NCBI RefSeq assembly: GCF_964275005.1
Contig: NC_092702.1
Coordinates: 1,341,501-1,405,500 of the forward strand
From: Diadema setosum
Taxonomy: Eukaryota; Echinodermata; Echinoidea; Diadematoida; Diadematidae
Length of the DNA stretch: 64,000 nt
Direction of reading: 5' to 3'
Notes under the pieces: model-generated
What the model saw: the letters and a program-made list of their open reading frames with translations, nothing else
Databases searched by the model: none
Told to the model about the DNA's origin: nothing
Part shown: one piece after another, positions 1-14,200 of the stretch
How positions within the stretch are numbered: the first letter of the stretch is position 1
How the letters are laid out: each line of letters starts with the position of its first letter
Translations under genes and position numbers: made by a program

Positions 1-533
1 AGAAGTGGTTAGTAGCAGTACAGTGTAGTAGTGCCCTTGTAGCAGCAGTGCAGCAGCAGCAGTAGTAGTACGGGGGGGGGGGGGGGGGTGACCCTTAAAC
101 CCCGCCCCCATTGGCTTGCAGCCCAAACACAAAAAAAAAGAAAAAAAAAACACATTCTGCAGCCCCTGTACTGTAACTAAAGCTGCCACTACCACTGTAC
201 AATGCAATTTTGCTACTGTTATTGTGAATAATGTCATGTTTTTAATACATAAAAGTGGAAATTTTCACAGTGTTGAAATTTTTGTGCATTTCGCGCAATC
301 AGAAACCAGTGTGAAAATAAAAGCATGGAATATTTTTGCTCGCAATACATTCCAGTAGTCCATGTCTTGATTCTGTGGAATTAAAAACCTGCAAAACTAA
401 CTCATTTTACCTGGCTGAGTGTGAAAAATTACTCTCGCGAAAATATCCACTTTTACAGTAGTGCTTTATAAATGTTGTGACAGTGTACCATTCACTCCAT
501 TCAAACAATCTGTGTATTAACCAATGTTCTCAG
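1..533 (+). other. PERK intron, 3' part
   Basis: No exon is visible before the acceptor at 532-533. It opens with an AGC/AGT triplet repeat (about 10-69) and a G run (71-88). From about 250 to 465 lies a degenerate element with inverted ends (CATAAAAGTGGAAATTTTC near its left end, GAAAATATCCACTTTTA near its right end). The 80-codon frame at 116-358 follows the A-rich and repeat sequence and is not credible. Confidence 0.6.
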
Positions 534-3500
534 GTGACTGGTCCAGAAGGTGTGTACAAGGTGATCCCCTCCCTGGACGGGGGTCTGTTTCGCTGGGATG
601 GGGAAACTATTGAGGCGGTCCCTTTCACCGCGGAGACCCTCCTCAGCACCTCCTTCAAGCTCAACGAGGAGACGATGGTGGTAGGAGGCAAGGAGATGAA
701 GACTTTTGGCATCAATGCTCGAACTGGATCGGTAAACTTGATGGCTGTCTATCTTTTCATTCATATATGTAGACTGTGATTTTATTATTGCAGTGAGACA
801 ATTAAAGATTCCAATCAGGCTTCTAATTGGTATTCATTCTGGAACCTTGCAAACTACAGTACATTTTCACAGTCCCAAGGGCCAGCAAAAAAAAAAATAA
901 CTCACATGAATGTCATTTTTGTGGACTTTTCTACCAGAATATTGTTTCTGTTCATCTAAAGGTATTTTTGATGCATTTAATATATATATAACTATTTCTA
1001 GAAATAGTTATCACTTTTCCTTTGGATATCTTTGTACATCTTATGTAATGACATCAATACTGATGCTTGGAATTGCATGAATTTCTCAATCTGTAAAAAT
1101 TTTAGCAACATCTGCTTGTTAAAGTATAGATCAGTGTGTTTACAGTCTACTGTATGTCTGCTCAGCTGCTACACTGTTGAATCTAGTATTTGCACTGAGT
1201 GTGCTATACTGTACGCATACACATGTCAAGAGTCTAATAGTTATGGCAAGTGCAAATAAATTTGACATCATACTTATATTATGCAAGCAAGTAAAATTGC
1301 ATCAGAATCAACTAGTGCATGTTTATATGGTAGTTATATAAAATCATTTTGGACACACTTCAAACTATTTCTGTATCAACAAGAATGTGTGACTGAAAAT
1401 TGTTCAACACATGTATTGTAAAAATGATTCAAATTAACTAGAAATATATCAGACTATTTTGAAAATTCATATCAACCCACCAATTAAGAGTATGAGGCTA
1501 GGAAGTATGCTACATGAAAATTCGATGTTGGAGAGAGATATATAGACTAAAGAATGTTCCAAGATAAAGGTACTTTGTACATAGTATTCAAAGAGGCTGG
1601 GTTCACCTGAGCTGGTGTCCATAATATGTCTGATTTGAGCATGCTATAAACCACTGTACAAGTAGAATCGTTTACCAACTACATGTAACTTTCCTGTTGG
1701 GGAAAATTTCATTCAACTGCACTTTGTGATAATTTCAGTGATATTTCTGTACATCTTCTCATCTCGTACATACTAGTGTGTTATTAATATCGGACTAGTT
1801 CAGTTTTCAGAATGTCATATGTTGCGAGTTATGATTTGTTTTTCATTTTTCATAGTTGCACTACATCTGTGGGTCAAGCGGCTGTCAAATGTATGGCAAT
1901 GAGCAGGACGATGACCAGGATATCATTGTAATCCAGTACACGAGACAGACAGTTCGAGCCGTTGACCAGCGGTCAGGGTCAGAGAGGTATGAAGCTATCA
2001 ATGGCTATACATTTTAAATATCCTAATTTCTCAAACTGAGGGTGCGTTCGAGCGCTCTCCTAAAGCGAACTGTACCGTACCGTACCCGCGCCAGAGGAGC
2101 GCTCGAACACTCCCAAAGTGTACCGTACCGTACTGTACCGAGCCAAAAGTGGACCACTTCCCGATGTGCTCCAAAAGCGTACCAAAAGCGTACCAAAAGT
2201 TTGCTGTAAAGCATGCGCTTATCATGCGCATACGTCACAATGCAAAGACATAATTCTCTTTGTTCGGGACAGGTGCAAGTAGTTCAAACACCAGGTGGAT
2301 GACATTCTTGCTGCAAAATGTGTGACCTTATCTAAAAATTACTCGTGAGGTACGCTTTCTCCACAAAGAGCGCTCGAAAACACTCCAAAACTGGCACAGT
2401 TCGGTACAGTACGCTTTGGTTCAGTTCGCTTTGGTTCGCTTTAGAGCGCTCAAACGCACCCTGAGTTTTCAGGGAATGAAACTCAAATATACATGTGGAT
2501 GCAGTGAATGTAGAAATATTAGTAGAACACATCAGTGCAGTTTGAGGAAAATCAGACAATCTGTTCACATAGTATGAATTTTTCAAGTTATGGTATTATC
2601 ATGGCTAGATGAGAAGACTACTAAAATTCATAATGTCACTGCAGAACAACAATATAAAGAAAATATAAAGAGAATGCTGCAAAATTGATTTTTGATGATA
2701 ACTACACATTACCTCGCCTTATTACTGACATATGTTAAGGATGATATTATTCCCTCTACTTTCTGAAAGATAAGTCAAGTGCCTTATCATTATGCTAAAA
2801 AAGCAAAAGTATGTTGAATTTTCTTCTTTTTTTTGTATTGCTGTCCATGCATGACATCAATAACAATGTGTACCCATGTAGATTTTATTGTGATATTATG
2901 GTTGTGGTTTTAACGTGGACAGGTGGAATTTCAGCGTTGGTCAGCATGACATCACATTCCTGGAGGGAGACCGGCCCTCCAAGGAGGACCATCCCAGCTG
3001 GGAGGAGGAGGATGAGGAAGGTCTGGTCTGTGAACCGGAGGATGATGAGGATACCATGGATGAGATGCCCACCCTAGGGGTCAACATGGGCACCAAAATG
3101 GTCTTTGCCGTGGGCGGGGCTAGCGGTCGGCAGCTCCTCTGGTCTCACCAGGTATTGATTATACTTCTATCCTTCTGACAAAATTGAAATATTGTACAGG
3201 GATAGTCACCTCATTTTTATCTTTAATGTTATTCATAGACGAGCCCTCATGTACTCTAACTTGGATGCTGTATGTTACGCTAAAGATGTATAATGCAATA
3301 TTCCTTGAGCAGTCCAGATATGTGGTGTGAGATTTATTTATGGCAGGTCAAGGCCCTGCCACTATAGATTGACCAGCTGCACTCAAGTCCAGATGGTTTT
3401 GGTCAGTTGATGGCCAAGATAATCAATGTTTCTGATAACATTATTTAAGATTTTCATCATAAGGCTTTAACAGTTGTCTGGTATTTGCTTGACACAAAAT

Positions 3501-6500
3501 TTCAGGAGACACATTTACGTAGAGCAGGAAATTCTACATACAATATGTCATTGTACATTTCAATGAGAGCTGTTGGGGTGCAAAAATTGCCATACTGAAT
3601 TATTGACTGTAATGTATGTTGGTACTCTATATTCAGTGATAAAATGTAGTGTTTGATAATATCCATATTTTAATAAATTATGTATGAATTTGTTATCTTC
3701 CAAAACCAGATCGAGAGCTGCATTGCCCATGCATGGACCATCCACAACGGGGTCGTAAGTCCTGTCGATCTTTTCCAGCATGCGGCCCTAGGTTTAACCT
3801 CTGACCCCCAACCCCAGATGACCCCATTCTTCTCCACATCACAGCCAATGCTGTATGTTGGTGAGTAGGCATGCTCTGTTCCCATGTGTTTATTATCAGA
3901 GTGGCAATATTATTCACTATATCTCCATCATGGTTGTCAATATACTTGGGATGCTTGATTACTGTAATGATTTTTTTTTTCTTCTGTAATGAGTATCTCT
4001 TGCTGACGAAGACTTTAATGAAACTTTATACACTACCCTCTTTGGTAGTTGGAATTGAAGAGGGATGAAAGAGCACAGGTAAATGTGACAGAATTATTTA
4101 TAAATTTATCATATCTGCAGGTATGCCTTTACCTGATACTCATTCCCAACCTGTGAAAATAATCGGATTATGGGAAGCTGTTCTTGCAATATCAAAGTAT
4201 CCATCTTCATGCTTCATCCTAGAATAAATTTGAAAGTAGTACAGATTTTCCCTTTATTTCCTAGATGCTTCTCAACTTCTAGTGTGATGTGAACTTTGAT
4301 CAAATTTTATATGAAAGTCCAAGTTTACCCTGGAAGCTAAGGCTGCCTTGTGTTCCTATGAAGCTATATCTTATTGCTTGTCATAGATTTCTATTCTCAA
4401 GATGGCTGCCCAGTTCGTAAACAAATGTGATTTATCATTGGTACTGATTCAAACATGACAAGCAAGAACATTATTGAAAGGTGTTATCCAAAGTTTCGAC
4501 ATGAAATAAAGCTGGACTGTAATCTTGACTTCCATTTTTGGTCACAGGTGAACACGCCAACCAGCTGTACATACATCCTTCCCCTGAGTCTGAGGTATCC
4601 CAGGCTGCGTGGGCTTCCCAGGGGGGAGGTGCTCAACCCCAGGATGGGAGCCTGATGGCCCCAAGGGTACAGTGGAGACCCTACGCCTACACCTCTGTCT
4701 CCCGCACCCCACTTCTCGTGGCAGCCAAGAATGAAGAGAATTTGGAGGCCAATGAAAAATTGCAAGGCAGATCAAGCAATAACATGGCAGTGTGGAATCA
4801 GTACCCCTTTGGTGAGTGAGCTCTAAAACGTAGTCATTCATGGGAATTCAAACTTAAAACATACGTTGTAGTTAGGCACAGTTCCAAACTGTTTTTAAAT
4901 TGTCTTTAATATTGAAATAAAGTAAAACTAAAACAAACAATGCTCAACGGTGAGTGAAACCCAGATATATGTTGATTAACCCTATTCTAACTGGGCTATT
5001 TGAGACCAAGTTTTTACTGGGGGGGGGGTCAATTTGACCCCCCCTTCATATCTCGGCCGCCGATCGCGCGATCGCCGCAAAATTTTGCCTGAACATAGAG
5101 CCGGATGTCAACTACAAGATTACATGGTCATACAATAGAAAAATTTTGATTTCATATTTTTTGATAAATTAATTATGCAAATGAACGCATGAAATCATAT
5201 TTTCACCTATAACTCCATCAAAAAGACTGAAGGATTATTAAATTTTTGTGTCAGAGTTCCTCAAGACACATCAAACAATTTTCTAGTAAAAAGAATAGCG
5301 CAATCAAAATCATTTTCTTTTGTTTTTTATTGTTTTGTTGATTTCTTATGTATTTTATTGTTTTTTCGATCTTTTGTTTTCTATTGTTTTTTTGCCAAAA
5401 TTTGTTGGAGGCACTTTTTCAAGCTTATCTACATTAGAATTGATTTATTTCAATGGTTAAAAGTTGAAATATCTAATTTATATCAATTAAACAAAAAAAC
5501 ACAGTTTGCATTGGATTTGCACACGAAATCATGAATTCGAGCGTTTTTCGGGTTGACATGCATATGCAAAACATTGCATAACTTCAGAACGGTGTACCCG
5601 GACGTCGCAAATTTGGTCTCAAAATATGCGGGAGACTCGAATGAAAAAAGTCACGAAACGACGCGGCAAAATATTTGCGCGTTGCGGAATCATGGCGCGA
5701 AACGTCCAATTGACCCCCCAATTTGACCCCCCCCCCCCAGTTAGAATAGGGTTAAGTGAATGCAGCAATATTAGTACAACTTAACAGTGAAGTTTGAGGA
5801 AAATCAAACAATCTGTTGAAAAGTTATGAATTTTTCAAGTTTCAATGCTGCGTTCATTGGATCAGAAGACTACTTCAGTTCATGACATCACATACCTGTA
5901 GGAGAAGATATTAGGAAAATATTAAGAGAATTCCACCAAGTTTGATTTTGTAACGAAAAGTACACATTCTCTTAGCTTGCTTAGCTTATGGTAATGGTAA
6001 TATTCCCCCTGCTTTCTAAAAGATGTAAATCAGTTGCTCTTTCATTATGCTAAAAAAACAAACAAACAAACTTGAGAAACGGGGACATATATGCACCATT
6101 CAGCCGTGGAAGCAAAAGAAGGAAGAGGTAACTACTGTAGTTTGAAGTAATTGGACAACGTATCTGTTCTGGTGTGTACTCTGCAGACAGTGGCTATTAC
6201 CTCCTGCACAAGCAGAGCCCCGCCCACATGGTACTTGGAGACCATCGAGAATCATTTGAAGCCAACGGCAGCGATGAGGACAGTCTGGAGATCCTCTTCA
6301 GTGCCTCAGTCTGGACCTGGTGGTAAGATTCCCAACATTTAGGCTTCACAATTAAAAACATGGAGTTTTTGGTAGAAATGAAAAGATAGGATGTCCTAAT
6401 GTGAAATTACTCAATATGAATATCAGTAGTGCATATATGGAAAGTCAGTTTTAGAAAGCATGATGTTAACAAAGAGTTTTGCATCACATACTCCAATTTG

Positions 6501-8215
6501 TGCAGATGTATTATTGTATCCCCCGGTGTGTGTACCGGAGGATACTTCGGATTTAGCAGTGTATGGCCACCACTGCTGCAGCGGCTATGTCAAATTTATG
6601 TGCACTCTACTGGCACATTGGAGGTGTATGATGTAAAAATCTGGGCACTTGTAACTTTTTGTGATAGCGCCCTCCCTTGTTATGTTTTTATACACAAAAA
6701 AAAAGTATTTTTGAGGGTCTGCTTGAGTGTGCTCTGATAGCCACATTTCAGGATGGATTTTGTTCACATTTTGTACAGATCGATATTTATCATAGTCAAA
6801 TCTGAACCACTATAATATCTAGTGATACTGCCCCCAATGTCCTGCCTTTTACAGTGTCATATAGGTTGCCAGCATGTTTATTTTTTGTGTGCACTCTACC
6901 ATCCACATTTTTGTTGCATGAGGCTTTGCCATGTTAATAGTGTAAAGCAATGTTATGTACACCTTTCTTTCTTGTACACCTTTCTTTCTAGGAGAGAGAT
7001 TCTAACAACCAGTGTAGCCATAGCCATTGGGATGCAGGTTTTCTTCTACTGCGTCCTGATGCCACGGCGACGGAAACGCATCTCCGAGATGCTGGAGAGG
7101 GAGAGACGGGAGGCGAGAGAAGAGGCGGAGAATGCCACGAAATCCTCAACGAACTCGTTGGAAGCAGCAAACTTTGAAAGCACTCCCAAGGAGTACAAGT
7201 CAAGGTGCAGAATCCTGATCACATTTCCTTATTAACCCTTCAGCCCCTGAAATGCCTGCAACCACCCTTGTGTGTGTGTGTTTGTTTGTGTGTGTTTAAA
7301 GTGCGGGTAATGAAATATGACTTGTGCTTATTTGTCTGGTTCACATCATCCCAAGATCAATGTAATCCACAACTTAATTTCTTTTCCTGACATGATTGTA
7401 CAAGTTTGCATTGCCAGAAACTGGCTGGTGATATAGGGTTACTGAGACATTGTTTATCATGTACTTGCTGTCGGTGGCCACACCCAGCTATTGTTTTGAG
7501 TCAGTAAACTATTTTGTTTGAGTTTTCTTTGACACTGTAGAGGGTCCATAACGCCTACATGTACATCATTTATCAATTGTGACATTAATCCTCTGGTTTA
7601 TGTATTTGCTTGTTTGTATTGGGGATGAATCACCACTTAATGCCAGTGTGAGAATTGCAATAAGTAACATCTGAAGAACAATAAGGTGATGCACATTTTG
7701 TGCCTGTTCAGCTCATATCAAGGTTATTTAAATGAGACAAATAAATTTCTGCATCCATGATCATAAATCATATATTGTGTGTATGTTTTTCTAGGTATCT
7801 CGGTGACTTTGATCACATGGAGTGTCTAGGCAAAGGAGGTTTTGGAATCGTCTTCCAAGCCAAGAACAAAGTGGATGAGAACAGCTATGCTGTCAAGAGG
7901 ATAACACTACCTAATAGGTGAGGTTTCAGTAAGAGGATAACACTACCTAATAGGTGAGGTTTCAGTAAGAGGATAACACTACCTAATAGGTGAGGTTTCA
8001 GTAAGAGCAGAATTTTTTTGTACAGTGGACTCCCATTATAACGAAGTCCTCGGGACCGGCAGTTTTCTTTCATTATATCAAGATTTTGTTGTAACTGAAC
8101 AAATAAACAATAAAAACACATAGAGAGGATAATGTTGTGGCCTGAATGTTTATTTCGTTGGAACCGGAATTTCGTTAAAACCATGTTTGTTATAATGGGA
8201 GTGCACTGCATGAGT

Positions 8216-8277
<62 letters not shown>

Positions 8278-11200
8278 TGTGTGTGTATGTGTGTGCATGT
8301 GTGCATGTGTGCTTGGCCAGGTAAGACAAATTTCATGTGTTTTTTTAAATTTTGTTGAATCCGAGATATAAATTGATATCACATATAACAAGCAAGAAAT
8401 TTGCGCACTTTTGTTCTTGCGCTAGCGTATACCCATGTTTTTTATTATGACTATCACTCAAACACTTAATACTAAGTGCTCATTTATGTCGATGAAGGGC
8501 AATTTGTCAATCAGTTGCAGTAATAACTTCTTCTTGTTGAAATACCTCGGGCTTTGCAATACTATTTGAGAGAGGCTATGAGATAGGAGACTTTGCTTTG
8601 AGACTTCTATCCTCTCACAAAAACATTTCCAACCCTGTAGAAGAAATATTCTGCATGTTTACCAACCCCCAATCTCAAGAATACCCAGAATAGAGTTTTT
8701 AGGGTTTACACAAGAGGGTTGCCATGTTTAGTGCAGCATAAGGTAACCTCATTTCCTCTTGATTTTATAATCCTGATGCTTTGCAGAAAAGAGGCTCGCG
8801 ACAAAGTGCTTCGGGAAGCCAGAACCTTGGCCATATTGGACCACCCTGGCATAGTACGTTACTACAACTCCTGGCTGGAAGAGCCCCCTCTAGGGTGGCA
8901 GGATGTTCAGGATAAGCTGTTTGTCGGGGAAGCGTAAGTGAAAACTTTCTACCTTTCCTCATCAAGATGTAAACTTTCTTTATGGTGGAGCCGCCTTCTG
9001 GCATTTCTCCAGTTATTATTTCCCCCTACTGCCTGCTCTTGTGGCCCATTTGTTTTATCCTTTTACTACAGGTTTTTACAAATTCAAAATCGTGCATTTT
9101 ATTGTCTGCACTGTAAGAAAAACATATTTGACAATATTTTGTCAAACTTGCTATGCACATGATTTAGGACAAGGCATTTCATGAAATAGGTGTTACATTG
9201 AAGAACAGGGATGAAGGATCAAAGCTAGATTGTGAGATGTCACTGTGTTTACACTCAAGTTTATGCAATGGTTCTTGTGATTTCCTCGGACTTGTTATGT
9301 TAACAATGTGTTACAGTGCAGTGGCATGTCAGATTGTGACAAAATTATGTGGCAGGCCAAAGGAGAGTCTTCTCAAAATGCAGGATATGTTAAATGGTGT
9401 ATCTGCAGACACCATCTGCAGACACCATCATAACATGTAAGTTTAAAGTAAAGTGTGCGCGAGTAAAGAAATCTTACCCAAATTTGTTTGTGTCTTTTCT
9501 ACATTGTAGAGTGAGTACAGACGTCCTTTCCTCATTAGATACTCCAGCCTTCTTCAATAAAAACAGTGAATTGGTGAGGAACAGAGAACAATTACTTCAA
9601 CAGACTGGAGGGAAGGCTAGTGTAGACCCTCACCCTGTGTCACACAGAAAGACCAGGGAAAGTCCCCTGCTTAGATTTGATCTCAGTGATGAGGACGATA
9701 TTGAGGAGGAGGAGGAGACAGACACTAATAGTGGAGGAGATACAGCTGTGCCCAAAGATTGTCCAAGGGACCCAGGTGTGGGGTCAGACATCATGTTCCC
9801 TGATACCCCTTACGACTTGAGTGGTGGGTTTCAACTGGGAAATGACCTGGAGGAGAGTGGCTCATTCAGCATTGTCTTCCAGGGAACGGAGGATGATGAC
9901 ATACAGACCAAGAGCACCAAAGATGACTCTCGCTGGGACGAGAGTACCGCTCAAAGCATCGGTGCCCTGAACGATGAGAGTCTGTCAAACCAGGGTACGG
10001 ACACTTCATTGAATACGACTGTGGACGAACCTTTCCAGCGCTACAAAGGTTCTGGTGTACGAAGTGGCGCAGACCTTGATAGGAGCGAGTCCTTCAAGAT
10101 AGTCTTTGAAGATTCAGGTTGCAGCGATCACCGAGGACATTCAGATGGTGATTTAGACAAATCAGATGGATCAGGTGTGTCTGAAGAATCTAAGCCCACT
10201 GTGTCATCAGTAAGTAGTCACCACTCAGAATCTCCAGACATGTGTGTAAACGTTGATCCTCTGAAGTCACCCACGGCAAATTCATCATCTGTTAGTCCCA
10301 ACAAGGACAGAGTGTCGGCAGACTGTGAAAGGACTGCGGCAACCAAGGTGCCCAAGGTTTACCTCTATATCCAGATGCAGTTGTGCCGCAAGGAGACCCT
10401 CAAGGACTGGCTCAACACCAACACCTTGTCTCGAGACCGCAACAAGGTACTCTACATCTTCCACCAGATCCTGGAGGCGGTCAACTACATCCACGGCTGC
10501 GGCATGATCCACAGGGACCTCAAGGTGTGCTTTCTGCTCTCTCTCTCTATCAGCTCAATTCAAATTTTTGCCATCTTTTAATTCCGGGCTCTTTAAACCC
10601 ACCCTAATTTGGAAGCAATTTCTTCAAAACATGCACTGATCATCTATTGCAAAATTGTATAAATCCACCAAATTCCCTTATATAGTTTGTTGTAGTGTAA
10701 TCACAAGATTCCCTTACTGTATGACACAATTTTACCCAGACAATGCATCAAATATCAATTTTTTTTTTTTTTAAACAATGAATTCAATATCTGTTCTACT
10801 TTTACTTTCTCCAAGTAGTGCTGGTTCCTTTATACTTGTAGAATCCAAGGGTATATAAAGACACTGGTTGCCACGATAACTCTGCAAGGGTATGGCAAGG
10901 GAAGACAGCTGCAAGATACTTGGCTACCCCACAGTGACGGGGTGTCCATAATTGCTTTGTCCAAATGTTGGTGGCATGGTAGATCCTATTCCCACCTCAC
11001 TAAAACTTACAATGCAAAATTGATTTCTCTATCATTTCTATCAAAGGGAACTCTCACGGGTGATCATTTGGATTCAAGTCAAACTCTTTTGTGTATGCTA
11101 GTTTAATGCGAATGCTGCAATAATTGTTACACTGAGTGGAAATAATGGACACATCGGATTTGGATTCTGTTTTGATCTCCAGATAGCGTCCTATGATGTG

Positions 11201-14200
11201 GTGGTGGCTGAATGTTTTACATTTCTTTGTTCTTGATTCCTAGCCTTGCAATTTTTTTGTATGTATTGTATTACAACAAATTTTGCAGAAACTTCAGGGG
11301 CGATATTCATTTTTCACAAATGGTAAAATATTATAATCATTATTATATAAATAAGTATAAATTAAGTCGTTGCAGCAGGTTGAGTGGAGTACAGTCAACC
11401 TTGCCCAAGTCGAATTTATTTGGAATGAAGAAATCAGGTTATGAGGGATCAAAGTCAAAAGAATAAAAAAGTACTTGAAAAGACCTTCGACTTGGACAAT
11501 TATTTAACGTATGCAAGGTCGACATAAGCAAGGTTGACTGTATTTACTATCACTTTGTTCATATTGTTATTATTGTCAGTAGCATTATCATTATATATCG
11601 AGATTGCTACCAATATCATTACTGATATTTTGTCATCATTACTGTTCATCAATATTCATGACTATGATTTGTCTCCCTACAGCCATCCAACATTTTCTTC
11701 TCCGTGGATGGTAAAGTGAAAGTGGGAGACTTTGGCCTAGTGACAGCCATAGATACAGGGATGGAAGATGGAGAGGAAGAGAGGGATACAAGCAATGGTC
11801 TCCATCTTCACACTGGGAGGGTCGGAACCCAGCTTTATATGAGCCCAGAACAGGTGAACCACATCCTTCCAACTTGTGTTTGGGCTCTGTTTAATTGCAA
11901 AACCAGAAACATCAGCTCCATGAAACTTTCACAAATCTCCACTGGCATACAATACTCTGTGTAGACCAACACTTATTTTAAAAAGATTTATGTGTATTTA
12001 AGTGTGTTTTAAGAAGATTTAAGTGTGTTTAAATGTATTTTAGGAAGAATTATGGAAGTTTCATGAACACAAAAATTTCTTGTTTTGCAGTAATGAAAGG
12101 TTAGAGAGCTTTAGTGTGGTGATACGATGAGCTGTGTGAAGTAGGGAACAACAAACCTTAGCAGTAGCGGGTTCTTTGGGCCGTTGCACCTTACTACAAG
12201 CATTTACGCAAATGTGTGGTGTGGCAGCTTAGCCAAGTTGCAAATTTCTGTGATGCAAATGTGCATATGATGTGACATTACTTCAGCTGCTCAGGTGCTT
12301 CTTGGCCAATGCTTATTTAAGTGAACTGCCATTGAAGATTTGAGAGGACTTAAAATTTCAAGCTTGTAACTACACGTATGCCAGCTGCCAAATTTTGCAA
12401 GCAGTGGACAAAATACTGTAAAATGAGGAATGTTCGTGTGCATTTTAATTTCGTGAATTTCGCGAGAGCCAAGATTCGCAAAATTAATATGCAAGCAAAA
12501 GTTCATGTCTACACTATATGCATTGAATGTTAGAGGTAACTCTCAAATATTTCATGCCGAGAAAAAAGGCCGTTGGCTCCTATTCGCAAAAATTTGATAC
12601 CACAAAAATGTCATGTTTTACAGTATATCGTTGGTGTTTGAATTGTGAAAGTTCCTTATTAATAACTGAAGGACTCTCTGACTTGAAGCTAAAGTCTTAG
12701 CCATTTATCAATCTGATTGCATTAGAAAATGAAATAACTCAAACAAATTGTGAATATGCAATTATAATTTAGATAGAAAATGCCCTCAAGTTTTTTGGGT
12801 GAAATTTCATGACACAAGGATAAGATTATGTACAGAATGAATGACTTGAAATTGTGAGTTTATGAGTTACTGATACCACTGAAAAGCTTATATGCATGGA
12901 GCCCACATACTTTGTAGTTTTTTAAGGATGCTGTCGAGCTACAAAAAGTTTGCATCTTGCATTTTATTTTTAATAGATTTTGGCTGCTCTGTCTGTACAT
13001 TTTTGCTTCAGTTCATTTTTGCATTTTCATTTTAGAAAAAAAAGAAAGATTCAAATACATTGGAAAATAATGTAAAATTTATCATACTCTTTTGATTGAA
13101 TCAGTTTGAAACCAGAACAGGTAAAATCCTTTAAATTCTTCGCTTGACTTAAATATTACACCTAATTGTTTTTTAACCTCTACACCAAAGTTGCATACAT
13201 TCGGTTCTCAATGTCATGAGTATCGTTCAATTTGATTGCAACAACTGTTCTGAAAGGATGAAAAGGCATGGAAACATTATGTAACCATTGTGTATTTGAT
13301 TTTTTCGTTGACATATTCTTTAGGTATCAGGACAGAACTATGACCACAAAGTGGACATCTATGCCCTGGGCCTGATTTTCTTTGAGCTCTTCCATCCCTT
13401 CTCAACACAGATGGAGCGTATCCAGGTCAGTGCTACGTTTTGAACCACCCTGTTCTCGCTTTACACAATTAAGGTCCCACCACTTTCTCCTCCCAAAGCA
13501 TAGTGTAAACATACTCTGGGACTTTTCTCATTGTCTCTCACAAAGGTGGTCCACTCTACGGACAAAATTTAAAGGAGAGAGTGATCTTGAGCCATAATTG
13601 ACTGAGGCCAGCTGTATTCATCAAATTTTCCCATGGGCAAACTCTAGTGTCAAATGGCAGGGTGCACCCCAAACCTCAATTGCCCCTGCAGCTCGGGGAG
13701 GTTGAGATAGTAGTGTGGATGGTCAGTTGCAAAAAGAGATAAGACCTCTCGTGGCTGTCCCTGTAAAGCGGGACCTAGTGTAAACGTTGGGTATTGCACA
13801 CCCATCATATTTTTCTTTCCGTGTGGCCAAACTTTCAGATCACATTGTCGCTAAGTTTGATACTACAGTGCACTCTTGTTATAACGAACATGGTTATAGC
13901 GAAATTCCGGTTACAACTAAATGAAAATTCAGGCCGCAATATTATCCGTTTTATGTTTTTTATCTTTTATTTGTTCAGTTATAACAACATTTCGATATAA
14001 CGAAAGAAAAATGCCGATCCCGAGGATTTTGTTATAATGGGAGTCCACTGTATGTCTCTTGCACATTTTTCTCTGTAGGTCATGTGCCAAGCCAAGACGC
14101 AGAACTTCCCCAATAGATTCACCAAAGAGCTGCCCCTGGAGGTGAGACTACAATAGAATGAAAATTTAGAATCTTCATATAAGTCTTTTGCACCCAGGGA

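Noticed and set aside
7885-8391. 168-codon minus-strand frame with Thr/His run and repeated [12 protein letters not shown]
   Set aside because: The Thr/His run is the GT microsatellite and the repeated peptide is the reverse of the 36 bp triplication; it is antisense to PERK.
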